64,000 bases of DNA from Pontederia crassipes (lineage: Eukaryota; Streptophyta; Magnoliopsida; Commelinales; Pontederiaceae). A program made the position numbers and the translations under genes. The stretch is taken from the NCBI GenBank assembly GCA_030549335.1, contig CM060190.1:68214118-68278117 (forward strand), written 5' to 3'. Of this stretch, positions 36,626 to 46,103 are shown one piece after another; the first letter of the stretch is position 1, and each line of letters opens with the position of its first letter. Below the pieces are notes generated by a model that saw only the letters and a list, made by a program, of their open reading frames with translations, searched no databases and was not told the origin of the DNA.

Positions 36626-37834
36626 ATGGTCGGTGAGTCGCCCCCCGCGGAGGCCACAACCATACAAAAAGAACCTCCTCCTCCTGAATTGATACCACAG
36701 CCCCCTCGCCTTCAGTTTCGAGATGCTGAACAACGAAAAAGGTTTGATACGCTAAAAACACTTGGCATCAGTGTCACTAGATTTCTGCATATGGAGTCAA
36801 TGGAAGAATTTTTATTGAAGGATGATGTGCTGCTCATGTTTGACAATATTGGATTGCAACTCTTTGCCACGAGCTATTGGTTTACATATGAAAGGTTAAC
36901 ATTTGAGTTTCTTTCCTCGTTTTCAACTAACAAGGATTACTCAATTGTCACTTTCAGAATGTACAATAGCGAATTCAGATTGACAAAGGAGGAATTCTGC
37001 AACATTTATCATTTCCCCTTGGACGACCTTAAGAAACAACGTGCCGATTTCGACTGTAAGAAGTTTTGGAAGGATATCACGGGAGAAGCTATGTTTCCAA
37101 GGCAAACAGCTAAAAGCACGTCAATCCAAAATTCTATTCTGAGATACGTACACTGCTTTCTTTCATGTGGGTTATTTCCTCGAGCTAATAGTGAAGGTGC
37201 AGTTACTCAACTTCAGCTATATATTATGTTGGCCATGTTAAATAATGTTGTGGTGGATATTGGTGATCAATTAATTAGGCATTTTCAGAAAAATGCAATC
37301 AGAGTCTATGGAAATATTACTGTAGGCGGCTTGATAACTCCTATTGCCCAACATTTTCATATTGATTTGGAGCAGGACATTCAGATTCCGGGATGTATAT
37401 TTCTGAACAGATATGCACTGAGTGCCATGCAATTAGTTGTTCATGACAGTGATCAAAAGGCAAACGTGTTCAAGTTCGATAACATTTATATACCTATACC
37501 TTCTGTTGATATTGACCGACTCACAGTCTTTAATCACGATAACTGGTTGTTCTTCTCGGCCATAGGGGCAGCACCACAGGCCCCACCTGCTAGGACACAT
37601 GACGCAGGGCCTTCCCGTACTTCGCCACCAGCACAGATGGAGTCAAACACTCAGTTGTCGTCAGCATATGACCTTAATGCTATCTATGATCTTCTTTCTA
37701 TTATGCAGGGACAGATTACTGACTTGGCCGCCAAGCATCGAGAGACTGCACGTATGACTTGTCAGATGTACGCTTATCATCTCAGCCAGGGCCACTTGGC
37801 ACCTTCCCCGCCTGCATCACCTCCAGAAGACTAG
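36626..37834 (+). CDS. Env-position (Athila extra-ORF-like) protein of element A, 402 codons, open
   Basis: An uninterrupted frame between integrase and the 3' end of element A. The N-terminus is Pro/Glu-rich. A conserved middle follows (RFDTLKTLGISVTRFLHMES, YWFTYERLTFEFLSSF, EFRLTKEEFCNIYHFPL), then GGLITPIAQHFHIDLEQ, and a Pro-rich tail with YDLLSIMQGQITDLAAKH, which may form a short coiled coil. I see no signal peptide or clear membrane span, so an envelope role is not supported by the sequence. It matches the element C region at 23300-25371. It resembles putative plant transposon / Athila ORF families; function unknown. The element carrying it is a fossil. Confidence 0.75.
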   Translation: MVGESPPAEATTIQKEPPPPELIPQPPRLQFRDAEQRKRFDTLKTLGISVTRFLHMESMEEFLLKDDVLLMFDNIGLQLFATSYWFTYERLTFEFLSSFSTNKDYSIVTFRMYNSEFRLTKEEFCNIYHFPLDDLKKQRADFDCKKFWKDITGEAMFPRQTAKSTSIQNSILRYVHCFLSCGLFPRANSEGAVTQLQLYIMLAMLNNVVVDIGDQLIRHFQKNAIRVYGNITVGGLITPIAQHFHIDLEQDIQIPGCIFLNRYALSAMQLVVHDSDQKANVFKFDNIYIPIPSVDIDRLTVFNHDNWLFFSAIGAAPQAPPARTHDAGPSRTSPPAQMESNTQLSSAYDLNAIYDLLSIMQGQITDLAAKHRETARMTCQMYAYHLSQGHLAPSPPASPPED

Positions 37835-37911
37835 TACTTGGTCATTTCTTTTCTTTTATTTTATGTTTTCCCACTTATGTATTTTTCTTTTCTTTTAGCA
37901 TGTTAAGCCGA

Positions 37912-37948
37912 ACACTGGGCAGTGTCTGGTTCTAGCTTGGGGGAATTT
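37912..37948 (+). promoter_or_regulatory. Upstream hairpin + PPT-like module, element A
   Basis: ACACT-GGGC-AGTGT is followed by TAGCTTGGGGGAATTT. It starts about 80 bp after the env-position ORF, which is the same placement as in element C. Confidence 0.78.
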
Positions 37949-38379
37949 CATGCACTTTTATGAAAACCTTTTTGCACATTAGTTGTGACCCTTTTTGCGT
38001 ACTAGATATGTGATAAACTCAATATTGTGGTCAGTGCATCTTTTCTCTCATGTTACATATTTTATTGTCTTAAAGTTCAGTATCAGGGCATTGCTTATCT
38101 TATGAAATTCAATTATTATTCTTTTTATCAGTTATCACTAAATTATTGAGAAATGGTAAGAGTTTGTTGCCGAGCAAATGAATCTACTCTTTAATTTGCA
38201 CTTCTGAAATTATCTACTATGATATGATTCTTGATTATACTTGTATCTTTCTTGAAGCATAAAATCTTTTGGAGCTTATAATTATGCTAATTAATTTTAA
38301 TGTGAAAGTGAAAATGAAAAGAGGGCTAGTTAAGCTCCAACAGTTAAAGTGAAAAGTATAAAGTATCCTTTGGAATATT

Positions 38380-38490
38380 GATGTGTCCGGGTAATTAGAT
38401 CCATATGGATTCTTGCCTGGCGACCTAAGGGCATCTGCTCTGAGATCCGTCGATCGAAAGCCCATTACATGGACCACTTTGTGCAATATG
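38380..38490 (+). repeat. Conserved non-coding block shared with element C
   Basis: It reads GGGTAATTAGATCCATATGG, then CTGGCGACCTAAGGGCA, GATCCGTCGATCGAAA and CATGGACCA. The same words occur in element C, reverse-complemented on the plus strand, in the same place between its two hairpin-PPT modules. Confidence 0.72.
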
Positions 38491-38777
38491 GAGGCTTACT
38501 AAATTCTTAAAGTGAAAAGAAAAATTCTTAATGCTGAAATATGAAATGATAATAGTATGAAAATAAGCTCCTTAAAGATTTGTGGTTCAATATTGATACT
38601 TTTATGAGATGGATGAATATTGTATGTAAATAATGCAGGGAGAACGGTTAAAGGTTGAGAATTTTGTAAGGCTGGGCTTGGTTTGAGAAAAGATACTCTG
38701 GTGATGGTTGTGTAAAAGGGCAATAGGAGAAAAGTATTAGATATCGCAATGGAGCGAGGGCTTGTCTGACAAAAAAA

Positions 38778-38816
38778 TTGCTTGAGGACAAGCAAAATAT
38801 CTAGCTTGGGGGAATT
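38778..38816 (+). promoter_or_regulatory. Terminal hairpin + polypurine tract, element A
   Basis: The perfect stem TTGCTTG-AGGA-CAAGCAA is followed by TAGCTTGGGGGAATT abutting the 3' LTR. Confidence 0.85.
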
Positions 38817-40238
38817 TGATGCATAGAATTCATGCATAATCATTAGGCCAATTTATTCTAAACTTTAAGAGTGTTTCATGATTTAAAGTGGAAAAAGTGG
38901 TATAAATATAGAGAAATTCCCAAAAGATTGACTTCTACCTAAGCTTGATTGAATTTATGACAGGGAATGGAAGTACGTTGGAATTTGGATGGAAAAGCTG
39001 CGGAAAACAAGTTTTTGCATCTGGCACGGCCGTGCCAACTGACGTCACGCCCGTGCAATGAAGAGCGGAATTCAAACATTCTGTCACGGCCGTGCGGATG
39101 AATTTCATGACCGTGCAAATCGGAGGCTTGAAACTTACGTTCTGTCACGCCCGTACAGAAATGTTCACGACCGTGCAAATTGAAGGCTAACTAACGTTTT
39201 ATCACGGCCGTGCCAATAGATGTCACGGCCGTGCTGCAAAAAGACCAGAAATTGTTGTTCTGGCACGGTCGTGCCGGCGGTTCTGTTAGGCTGTTTTAAG
39301 CCATTTTTATCCATCTTTTTTTATAAGATTTCGGGTTGTTGAACCATGTTACGGAAAAACTATTTAAGAAGACCCCAAATCTTTTGGAAGAACATCTTTG
39401 GATAGCATAATTCAGAAGTTGAAGGCTTGGTGAGGGAGATCCAGAGGCTACAACGAAGTTCTGCCGGAAACTCGAGAGAAGACGGTAGAATTAGGAGTAG
39501 TTCTTGTTCTCTTTTCTTTTCCTAAAACATTATTTAGATTGATGTACTCTAGTTTACGAGAGTAGTTCTTTAGGATTTTCTTGATTGAACTCTATTCTTT
39601 ATGAATTCTTTGTACGATTAATTGATGGATCAATAGCATGCTTGATGGTTTTATTGATTGTTGCCTGAGATTTATTCCTTTGAATCTTTTGATTATCTGA
39701 AAAGAAGTTTTTAGATTCTCTAAAGTTTTTCTTTGATTTTTCCTCTTACATGCCACTCTTGGGGAAATCGCAAGAGACCCAATTGTGTTGTTGTTAAGAT
39801 GACTTGAGAAAGTCCTTAACTTTATATTCCAGTTGAATGCATTTTGAGATTGAATAGATTAGATTAAAAACCGAAAGGATTATTCTCTTTTATTGATCTC
39901 AAAATAAGGTTTAAAGCCTGAAATATTGGTTAAATCAAATTGAAAATTTTACTTTATTAATTCATCATCTTTTGTCTAGATTTCATATGTGAGTAGCGGT
40001 ATTAATCAAGATAAGTCCTATTTATCAAATCTATACTTTTAAATTCCATTGATCATATTCTTATATTTTTATTAATTATTAAACTTATTTTCACATTAAA
40101 CAATTTATTCATATTTTCTCAAGTTATAAGCAAGAGAAGTTATTAATTATTTCTTGTCCTCGTGGGAACGATACTTTATACTCATTCATTTTATTACTTG
40201 AGCGACTAGTGCACTTGCTATCAATTCTACACGCATCA
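38817..40238 (+). repeat. 3' LTR of element A
   Basis: 1,422 bp, TGATGCATAGAATTC to TCTACACGCATCA, followed by the second CGCTC. It carries the same CACGGCCGTG array as the 5' LTR (about 39025-39275). Confidence 0.93.
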
Positions 40239-40243
40239 CGCTC

Positions 40244-40536
40244 TTCTTACTATGTCTCCTCCGTCTCGGCGCATCCCTCGTGACCTCCTCCTCCTCCTCG
40301 TGTACTTACAAAGAAGAAACCCTTCAAAACTCTTCTTTCTCCTCTTCTGAACCAACACGCCGCCGCCGCCGCCTCATCTCTTCTTCTGGCAGCAAAAGTT
40401 TCTTTTCGATTGCCGTGGTTAGGGTTTCTATGTCGGTGTATCACGACAGGGCTTCCAGGGAATTAATTAGTCGTCCTCAGCAGGGCTTCCGATGTACGAA
40501 GTAGTGGACCCCGATCCATTCCTCGGAGGCCGCTAC
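40244..40536 (+). pseudogene. 5' leader / first exon part of the TIFY-GATA gene
   Basis: Pyrimidine-rich leader with CTCCTCCTCC and CCGCCGCCGCCGCC runs and an AGGGTTTCTATG context, typical of plant 5' UTRs. From 40493 the reading MYEVVDPDPFLGGRY runs into the GCTAC target site, and the frame continues as FVNGDTVTTTDEEG beyond the Copia. Another possible start (MATPSLPPTKKVEAKN) is at 45016. The true start codon cannot be decided from the sequence. Confidence 0.55.
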
Positions 40537-40767
40537 TATTAATAATGCCTTGAATATGAACCCAGTTGGTCCCCCTACATAGTCAGACGCTTCAGCAGAA
40601 TTCCCCTACGGGGATCTTGCTATGCCTATACAAACTCCCTAGGGGTCTAGACAAAGACCCATCCTTGTAATTGTCGTTATTCCATAATAAAGAGCCGCCG
40701 TCATTTTTTTCTCTTCGCGTTCTTCTTCTGTGTTTCGTGCAATCCCTCTCTTCCTCTTTTCGTAACA
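40537..40767 (+). repeat. 5' LTR of Copia element D
   Basis: Starts TATTAATAATGCCTTGAAT and ends TTTTCGTAACA. It contains CTATACAAACTCCC and a polyadenylation-like AATAAA near 40686. Confidence 0.88.
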
Positions 40768-40770
40768 AAT

Positions 40771-40783
40771 TGGTATCAAAACC
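40771..40783 (+). promoter_or_regulatory. Primer-binding site of element D
   Basis: TGGTATCAAAACC resembles the initiator tRNA-Met site (TGGTATCAGAGC) usual for Copia elements. It lies three bases after the LTR. Confidence 0.8.
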
Positions 40784-40818
40784 TTAGGGTTTGTCAGTGA
40801 TTCTCGATCAGCAGGGAG

Positions 40819-41640
40819 ATGACGTCGCACAACATGAGCGTGGAGAAGTTCAACGGCATGAACAGTTTCGAATTGTGGCAGATCAAGATGCGGGCACTTC
40901 TGAAGCAACTAGGATTCTGGGTGCCGCTCCCAAACGTGTCGAAGAACAAACCAAAGGAGGAAGTCTCGAAGGGCAAAAAAAAAAGGAGATCGACCTCGCA
41001 ACTTTGGCGGCACAGGAGAAGGCGCACTCGATGATTCTATTGTGTCTAGCGGATGAGGTGATAATCGAGGTCGCAGATGAAGAAAAGGCGGCCGGTCTGT
41101 GGTTAAGACTCGAGAGTCTATATATGACGAAGTCTCTCATCAACAAGTTACTGTTGAAGCAACGTCTGTTCTCTCTCCGCATGCAAGAAGGTACCCATCT
41201 GAAGGAACATCTTGATCAGTTAAATTCTTTGTTGATGTAACTCAGAAATATCGATGTTAAGATCGATGATGAAGATGCTACCCTAATTTTGTTAGTTTCA
41301 CTTCCTCCACCATATGAGAATTTCATTCAGTCTATGATTATCGGGAAGGAAACTATAAGTTTGAAAGAAGTAAGATCGAGTCTTCATACTCGTGAACTTC
41401 GGCATAGGACATCTAGAAATTCTGCAGAGACTCAGGCCGCGAGTTTGATATCAATCGTGGAGAAGGGACCGTCCTCGAATTCGAAGAAATCCAAGTCCAA
41501 GAAGAAGAAAATCACTGCGAAGGACATCTGTAATTACTGCAAGGAACCAGGTCATTGGAAGAAAGATTGTCCGAAGAAAAAGAAGGCCTCTGTCGCTGGG
41601 TGGCTCATGAAACAAGGAATTCCGAAGATGATTTAATTCT
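40819..41640 (+). pseudogene. gag region of element D (fossil)
   Basis: Copia Gag: VEKFNGMNSFELWQIKMRAL at the start, a middle with WLRLESLYMTKSLINKLLL and LFSLRMQEGTHLKEHLDQLN, then a lysine-rich linker and a CCHC knuckle, CNYCKEPGHWKKDC, near 41532. Not intact. Confidence 0.85.
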
Positions 41641-41659
41641 GGCTGCTTCTGATCAAGGA

Positions 41660-44640
41660 TGTCTAGAGGAGAGTTGGGTTCTGGATTCGGGGTGTTCCTA
41701 TCATATGACTCCGAATAAAGAGTGGTTCTCAACTTACCAGAAGATTGATGGTGGAAACATCATCATGGGCAATGATGCAGCCTGTCAGATAGTTGGGATC
41801 GGCTCTGTGCAGATAAGGACTCATGACAATCTTGTGAGGACGCTGACAGATGTTTGTCATGTTCCGCAACTAAAGAAGAATTTGATATCACTTGGAGTCC
41901 TCGACTCTAAAGGGTGTCAGATCAATGCTGCTGGAGGCATCCTCACGGTTATGAAAGGTGATGCTGCGGTTCTGAATTGAGTCAGACAGAAGTCCTTGTA
42001 TATATTGTAAGGCAAGACAGTCTCTGGCGTTGCTGCGGTGACTAGTTCATCCGAATCAGAAAGGTCCAAGCTGTGGCACATGCGACTTGGGCATATGAGT
42101 CAAAATGGGATGAATATTCTCAACAAGCGAAGTCTTCTGGGAGATATCTGAAATCAACTTCTGCAAGCACTGTGTGTTTGACAAACAACGAAGGTCTCAG
42201 TTTGGCAAAAAAATGCACAGGACGAAGGCGACATTTGACTACATCCACACCGATTGTTGGGGACCCTCTCGTGTTCCATCATTAGGAGGTGCGATGTACT
42301 TTCTATCTGTGATTGATGACTACTCGAGGATGACTTGGGTATTCATGATGAAACACAAGAGTGAGTCCTTCAAGGCCTTCAAGCAGTGGAAGGTTCTGGT
42401 GGAAAATCAGACGTCGAAGAAAGTGAAGCGTCTTCGCACTGACAATGATTTGGAGTTCTGTTCTGCTAAATTTGACCAGTTCTGCAAAGATGAAGGCATT
42501 GCCAGACATCACACAGTCAGAGATATTCCACAGCAGAATGGAGTTGCTGAACGAATGAACATGACACTTTTGGAGAGGGCAAAGTGCATGCTCTCTAACG
42601 TTGGTCTTAATCAGACATTCTGGGCTGAAGTTGTTAACACAGCTTGCTACTTGGTGAATCGAAGTCCGACGACTGCAATTGATCTCAAGACTCCAACTGA
42701 GGTATGGTCAGGAAATCCTACTGATTATACTAGTTTAAAAGTTTTTGGTTGTCCAACATACTATCACGTCAGTGAAAGAAAATTGAAACCAAGGGCCAAA
42801 GAGGGAATGTTTATGGGATATGGCGCAGGAGTGAAGGGCTACAGAATCTGGTCTCCTTCAGAACACAAAGTCATCCATAGCAGAAGCGTGACCTTTGATA
42901 AAGCATCAATGCTTCAGTTGAAGGTGGAGGTCGGAGAGAGTGCTAGTAAACAGGTGGAGGTTGAAATCACTCCAATTGAGAATGATGCTGAAGGATCACA
43001 TCAAGAAGCAGAACTAGAAGATGAAGAATCTGATGAGCAACCTGAAGAGGAGTCAATTGCTGCTCTTCAGAGAAGTGGGTCCTCGCAGAGAAGTGGGTCT
43101 TTCTAAATAATATGATTTTGATGACATGTTTGCTTATGCACTACAGGTAGCTGAAGAGATGGAGTCCCTGGAGCCGTCCTCTTATAGGAATGTCATCACA
43201 TGTGCCAAATCTGAACAGTGGATTGCTGCTATGGGTGAGGAGATGGAATCTCTTCACAAAAATTAGACATGGGAGCTGGTCAAGCTGCCTAAAGGCAGAA
43301 AGGTTGTTGGCTATAAGTGGAACTTCAAGAAGAAAGCTGGAATTCCAGAAGTTGAAGGCACAAGATACAAAGCACGACTAGTTGCTAAAGGTTATAGTCA
43401 GAAAGAATGTGTGGACTACAATGAGATATTCTCACCTGTTGTCAGACATACTTCTATCAGGGTGCTACTTGCTCTTGAAGCACATCAGAATCTAGAGCTC
43501 GAGCAACTAGATGTGAAGACCGCTTTCCTCCATGGAGAACTTGAAGAAGACATTCTTATGAGCCAATCAGAGGGATTCTTCATTCCAGGAAAGGAGAATT
43601 AAGTTTGCAGTCTGAAGAAATCTCTATATGGCTTGAAGCAGTCTCCTAGATAATGGTACAAGAGGTTCGACAACTTCATGATCAGTAAGGGATTCAGTCG
43701 AAGTCCCTATGATTGTTGTGTATACTATAAGAATGTGAAGGATGGCTCCACCATCTATCTGCTCTTGTATGTCGATGATATGCTTATTGCTGCCAGAAAC
43801 ATGACAGACATTCAGAATTTGAAGAAGCTCCTCAGTGCAGAATTCGACATGAAGGATCTTGGTGCAGCACAGAAGATTCTGGGGATGAAAATTCTAAGGG
43901 ATCGCGCACAGGGTAAACTCTTCTTATCTCAGAAAAGTTATATTGAGAAAATTTTATTCAGATTTAGAATGTCAGGAGCGAAGCCTTTGAATACTCCATC
44001 AGCTGCAAATATTCATCTTTCTGTTGCCTTCGCACCAAAATCAGAAGCAGAGAAGTAGTACATGTCTCGGGTTCCATATGCTAGTGCAGTTGGAAGTCTG
44101 ATGTATGCCATGATTTGCACAAGACCGGACATTGCTCATGTAGTCAATGTTATCAGCAGATTCATGAGCGATTCAGGGAAGGAGCACTGTCAAGCAGTGA
44201 AACGAATTTTTCGATATCTGAGATGAAAATCTGATATTGACCTCAAAGTGATAAAGAGTGTTTGATTGTAGGGTACTCAGATTCATACTATGCTGAATAT
44301 GTTGATGGAAGACGATCTATGACATGCTATGTCTTCACTTTGAGCAGTTCAGTTAAGCTACACTTTAGCCATCAGTTACATTGTCCACTACAGAGGTTGA
44401 ATACATGGCACTGACAGAAGCTGTCAAGGAAGGCATCTGATTAAAAGGCTTAGTTGGAGATCTCGGATTACATCAGGAGCAGGCTATAGTGATAGTCTGA
44501 GTGCAATATGTTTAGCCAAGGATCAAGTGCATCATAAAAGAACCAAACACATTGATGTCAGATATCACTTCATCCGCACTGAGAAGAGGATTAAGGTAAA
44601 GAAGATTGACACTGAAGACAATCCAACTAATATATTCATC
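41660..44640 (+). pseudogene. pol region of element D: protease, integrase, RT, RNase H (fossil)
   Basis: Protease ESWVLDSGCSYHMTP is near 41670. GAG-pre-integrase and integrase follow: HTDCWGPSRVPSLGGAMYFL, DDYSRMTWVF, RTDNDLEFCS and PQQNGVAERMNMTLLERAK (about 42235-42590). The RT spans about 43250-44060, with ARLVAKGYSQKE, FSPVVRHTSIRVLLAL, LDVKTAFLHGELEEDI and LLYVDDMLIA. A weaker RNase H follows. The clade within Copia is not assigned. Many breaks. Confidence 0.88.
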
Positions 44641-44775
44641 AAATCTGTTCCTCATGGCAAGTTCCAGCACTGCTTGGATTTGTTTAACATTAACACTTGG
44701 TAATAGCTCCAAGGTGGAATTAGCGGTGGCGTGATACTTTGTGCTCTGAAGATGATTCAAGTCAATGTGGAGATT

Positions 44776-45003
44776 TGTTAATAATACCTTGAATCTGAAC
44801 CCAATGATCTCCCTACATAATCAGGCGCTTCAGCAGAATTTCCCTACGGGGGTGTCGCTGGAAAGAGAGTGTCTATATAAACTCCCTAGGGGTATAGACA
44901 GAGATCCATCCTTGTAATCGTCGTTATTCCATAACAAAGAGCCGTCGCCGTTTTTTCCTTTTCGCCTTCTTCTGTGTTTCGTGCTCTCCATCTTTTGGTA
45001 ACA
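44776..45003 (+). repeat. 3' LTR of Copia element D
   Basis: 228 bp, TGTTAATAATACCTTGAAT to TTTGGTAACA. It is preceded by GTCAATGTGGAGATT, which ends in the purine-rich tract, and followed by the second GCTAC. Confidence 0.88.
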
Positions 45004-45008
45004 GCTAC

Positions 45009-45289
45009 TTCGTCAATGGCGACACCGTCACTACCACCGACGAAGAAGGTTGAGGCGAAGAATGACAATAAAAAGAAGAAGCTCGTACCGTGGCGACGGT
45101 GACGGAGGAGACCGCAGCGGCGCCGCCTTCCAAGGTGGAGCCCTCCCCCTTGCGCCAGATTCCTCCGGAGATCGCACAGGATGGTGTGGAAGAGCTGCAA
45201 CTACGTCAGCAAGAGTAGGAGCAGATGAACGGCCTCGTGCTGGTCTTCCAGGGCGTCGTCTATGAGTTTCCCCACGTCGACATCCAAAG
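45009..45289 (+). pseudogene. TIFY exon of the GATA gene
   Basis: After the Copia insertion, one frame reads TVTEETAAAPPSKVEPSPLR and then QDGVEELQLRQQE, a TAG (45216-45218), and EQMNGLVLVFQGVVYEFPHV. LVFQGVVYEF corresponds to the L(S/V)FQGxVYVF core of the TIFY/ZIM domain in ZML proteins, a protein-interaction domain. The exon appears to end at CCAAAG/GTTACA. The in-frame TAG just before the domain is a sign of decay, unless translation starts at the ATG at 45225. Confidence 0.75.
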
Positions 45290-45786
45290 GTTACACTTTT
45301 ATTTGTGCGTTCTTCTGGAAAAAAAAAATTATCAATGTTTTTTCCCCTGTATTAAGGAGGGTGAAGAGATAGGCAGTCTCTCGTAAAATTGGAACCATGA
45401 TAATTTCTTGAATAACGATCAAAATCTCCAGCCACTCTATCAAGTTTATTAATTGGTCGATTCCGAAGTTATTCGGATTATATATAATTTGTGTCTGCAA
45501 TATAGCGATCAATTCCCTCTCATGTTGTCAGTTTGCTAACAATTTAATATTTTCTGTGTCGTTGTTTTGATAGATATACTGACTTACGCTGACATTTGTT
45601 CTTTTAGTACGAAAATTCAAACAATGAGTCGACATTGATATGGGAACTGTTTAGAATAAATACCAAGTTGGCACGCCTCATCGGAAGATTGATTTTGCTT
45701 TTCTTTTTTTTAATATATGTTTATTTCTGTTTGTGACGTTTTGTTAACACAAAGTTTTGATATTAGTTGTGTGATTCGTCCTTCAG
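45290..45786 (+). other. First intron of the TIFY-GATA gene
   Basis: T-rich sequence with GT at the left and a CCTTCAG acceptor at the right. No other feature seen. Confidence 0.6.
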
Positions 45787-45870
45787 TTTAATGCAGTTTT
45801 GTTGTTGCTGAGTGGACAAGAGCAATCACCATCAGTCCCCAACATGGAACTTGGGGAATCACGTCAACAT
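45787..45870 (+). pseudogene. Exon with the end of the TIFY domain
   Basis: Reads FNAVLLLLSGQEQSPSVPN MELGESRQH. AVLLLLSG matches the conserved QAVLLLLGG end of the ZML-type TIFY domain. The donor is CAACAT/GTGAGC. It joins in frame to the CCT exon. Confidence 0.75.
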
Positions 45871-45964
45871 GTGAGCCAAGTTTTTTTATCATAAATTTTC
45901 TTTTCAATTTTCTTGTTCCATTAGGGACTCAGTTAATAAATTAATCTTATTCGTCAATTATTAG

Positions 45965-46103
45965 ATCTTAAACGAGAGATTATTGTACAACAAGAGTCAG
46001 CGTGCTGCTTCTCTAATGCGTTATAGGGAAAAGAGAAAAAATCGCTGCTTTGAGAAAAAAAGTAAAAAACTCGTTATGCCGTTCGTCAGCAAGTTGCTTG
46101 CAG
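45965..46103 (+). pseudogene. CCT-domain exon, frameshifted
   Basis: Reads SQRAASLMRYREKRKNRCFE, the first half of a CCT domain (family pattern ASLxRFREKRKxRxFDKK). The second half, TRYAVRQQVACRM, is present but in another frame, and that frame is the one continuing into the next exon (NRSKGQFAPSKAS). The shift lies in the A-rich run at 46055-46070. CCT domains act in nuclear targeting and protein or DNA contacts. Exon borders TTATTAG/ATC and TTGCAG/GTAATT look usable. Confidence 0.8.

Larger units (their letters stand above)
37835..38816 (+). other. 3' non-coding region of element A with two hairpin-PPT modules
   Basis: No gene is seen. It holds the first module (37912-37948), the conserved block shared with element C (38380-38490) and the terminal module (38778-38816). 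Confidence 0.75.
3852..40238 (+). mobile_element. Gypsy element A, Athila-like, host of the nested stack
   Basis: LTR retrotransposon fossil flanked by the 5-bp target duplication CGCTC (3847-3851 and 40239-40243). Parts in order: 5' LTR, primer site TGGCGCCGTTGCCGAGGA, gag, protease, RT, RNase H, integrase, a GC-rich stretch, an env-position ORF, a polypurine tract and the 3' LTR. About 24.85 kb of it is the inserted element B, so its own length is about 11.5 kb. Sampled parts of the LTRs differ by about 3-5% by eye, so it is moderately old. Several coding breaks are present; it is not whole. It lies on the same strand as the host GATA gene and apparently in that gene's 5' leader. Confidence 0.9.
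40537..45003 (+). mobile_element. Copia element D, inserted in the first exon of the GATA gene
   Basis: A 4.47 kb Ty1/Copia fossil with short LTRs (231 and 228 bp) and TSD GCTAC (40532-40536 and 45004-45008). Order is gag, protease, integrase, RT, RNase H, which is the Copia order. The LTRs differ at many sites (over 10% by eye), so it is clearly older than the Gypsy stack members compared here. Many coding breaks. It lies in the same orientation as the host gene. Confidence 0.9.

Noticed and set aside
40250-40444. Minus-strand 64-codon frame over the GATA gene leader
   Set aside because: Antisense shadow of CTC/GCC repeats in a 5' UTR.
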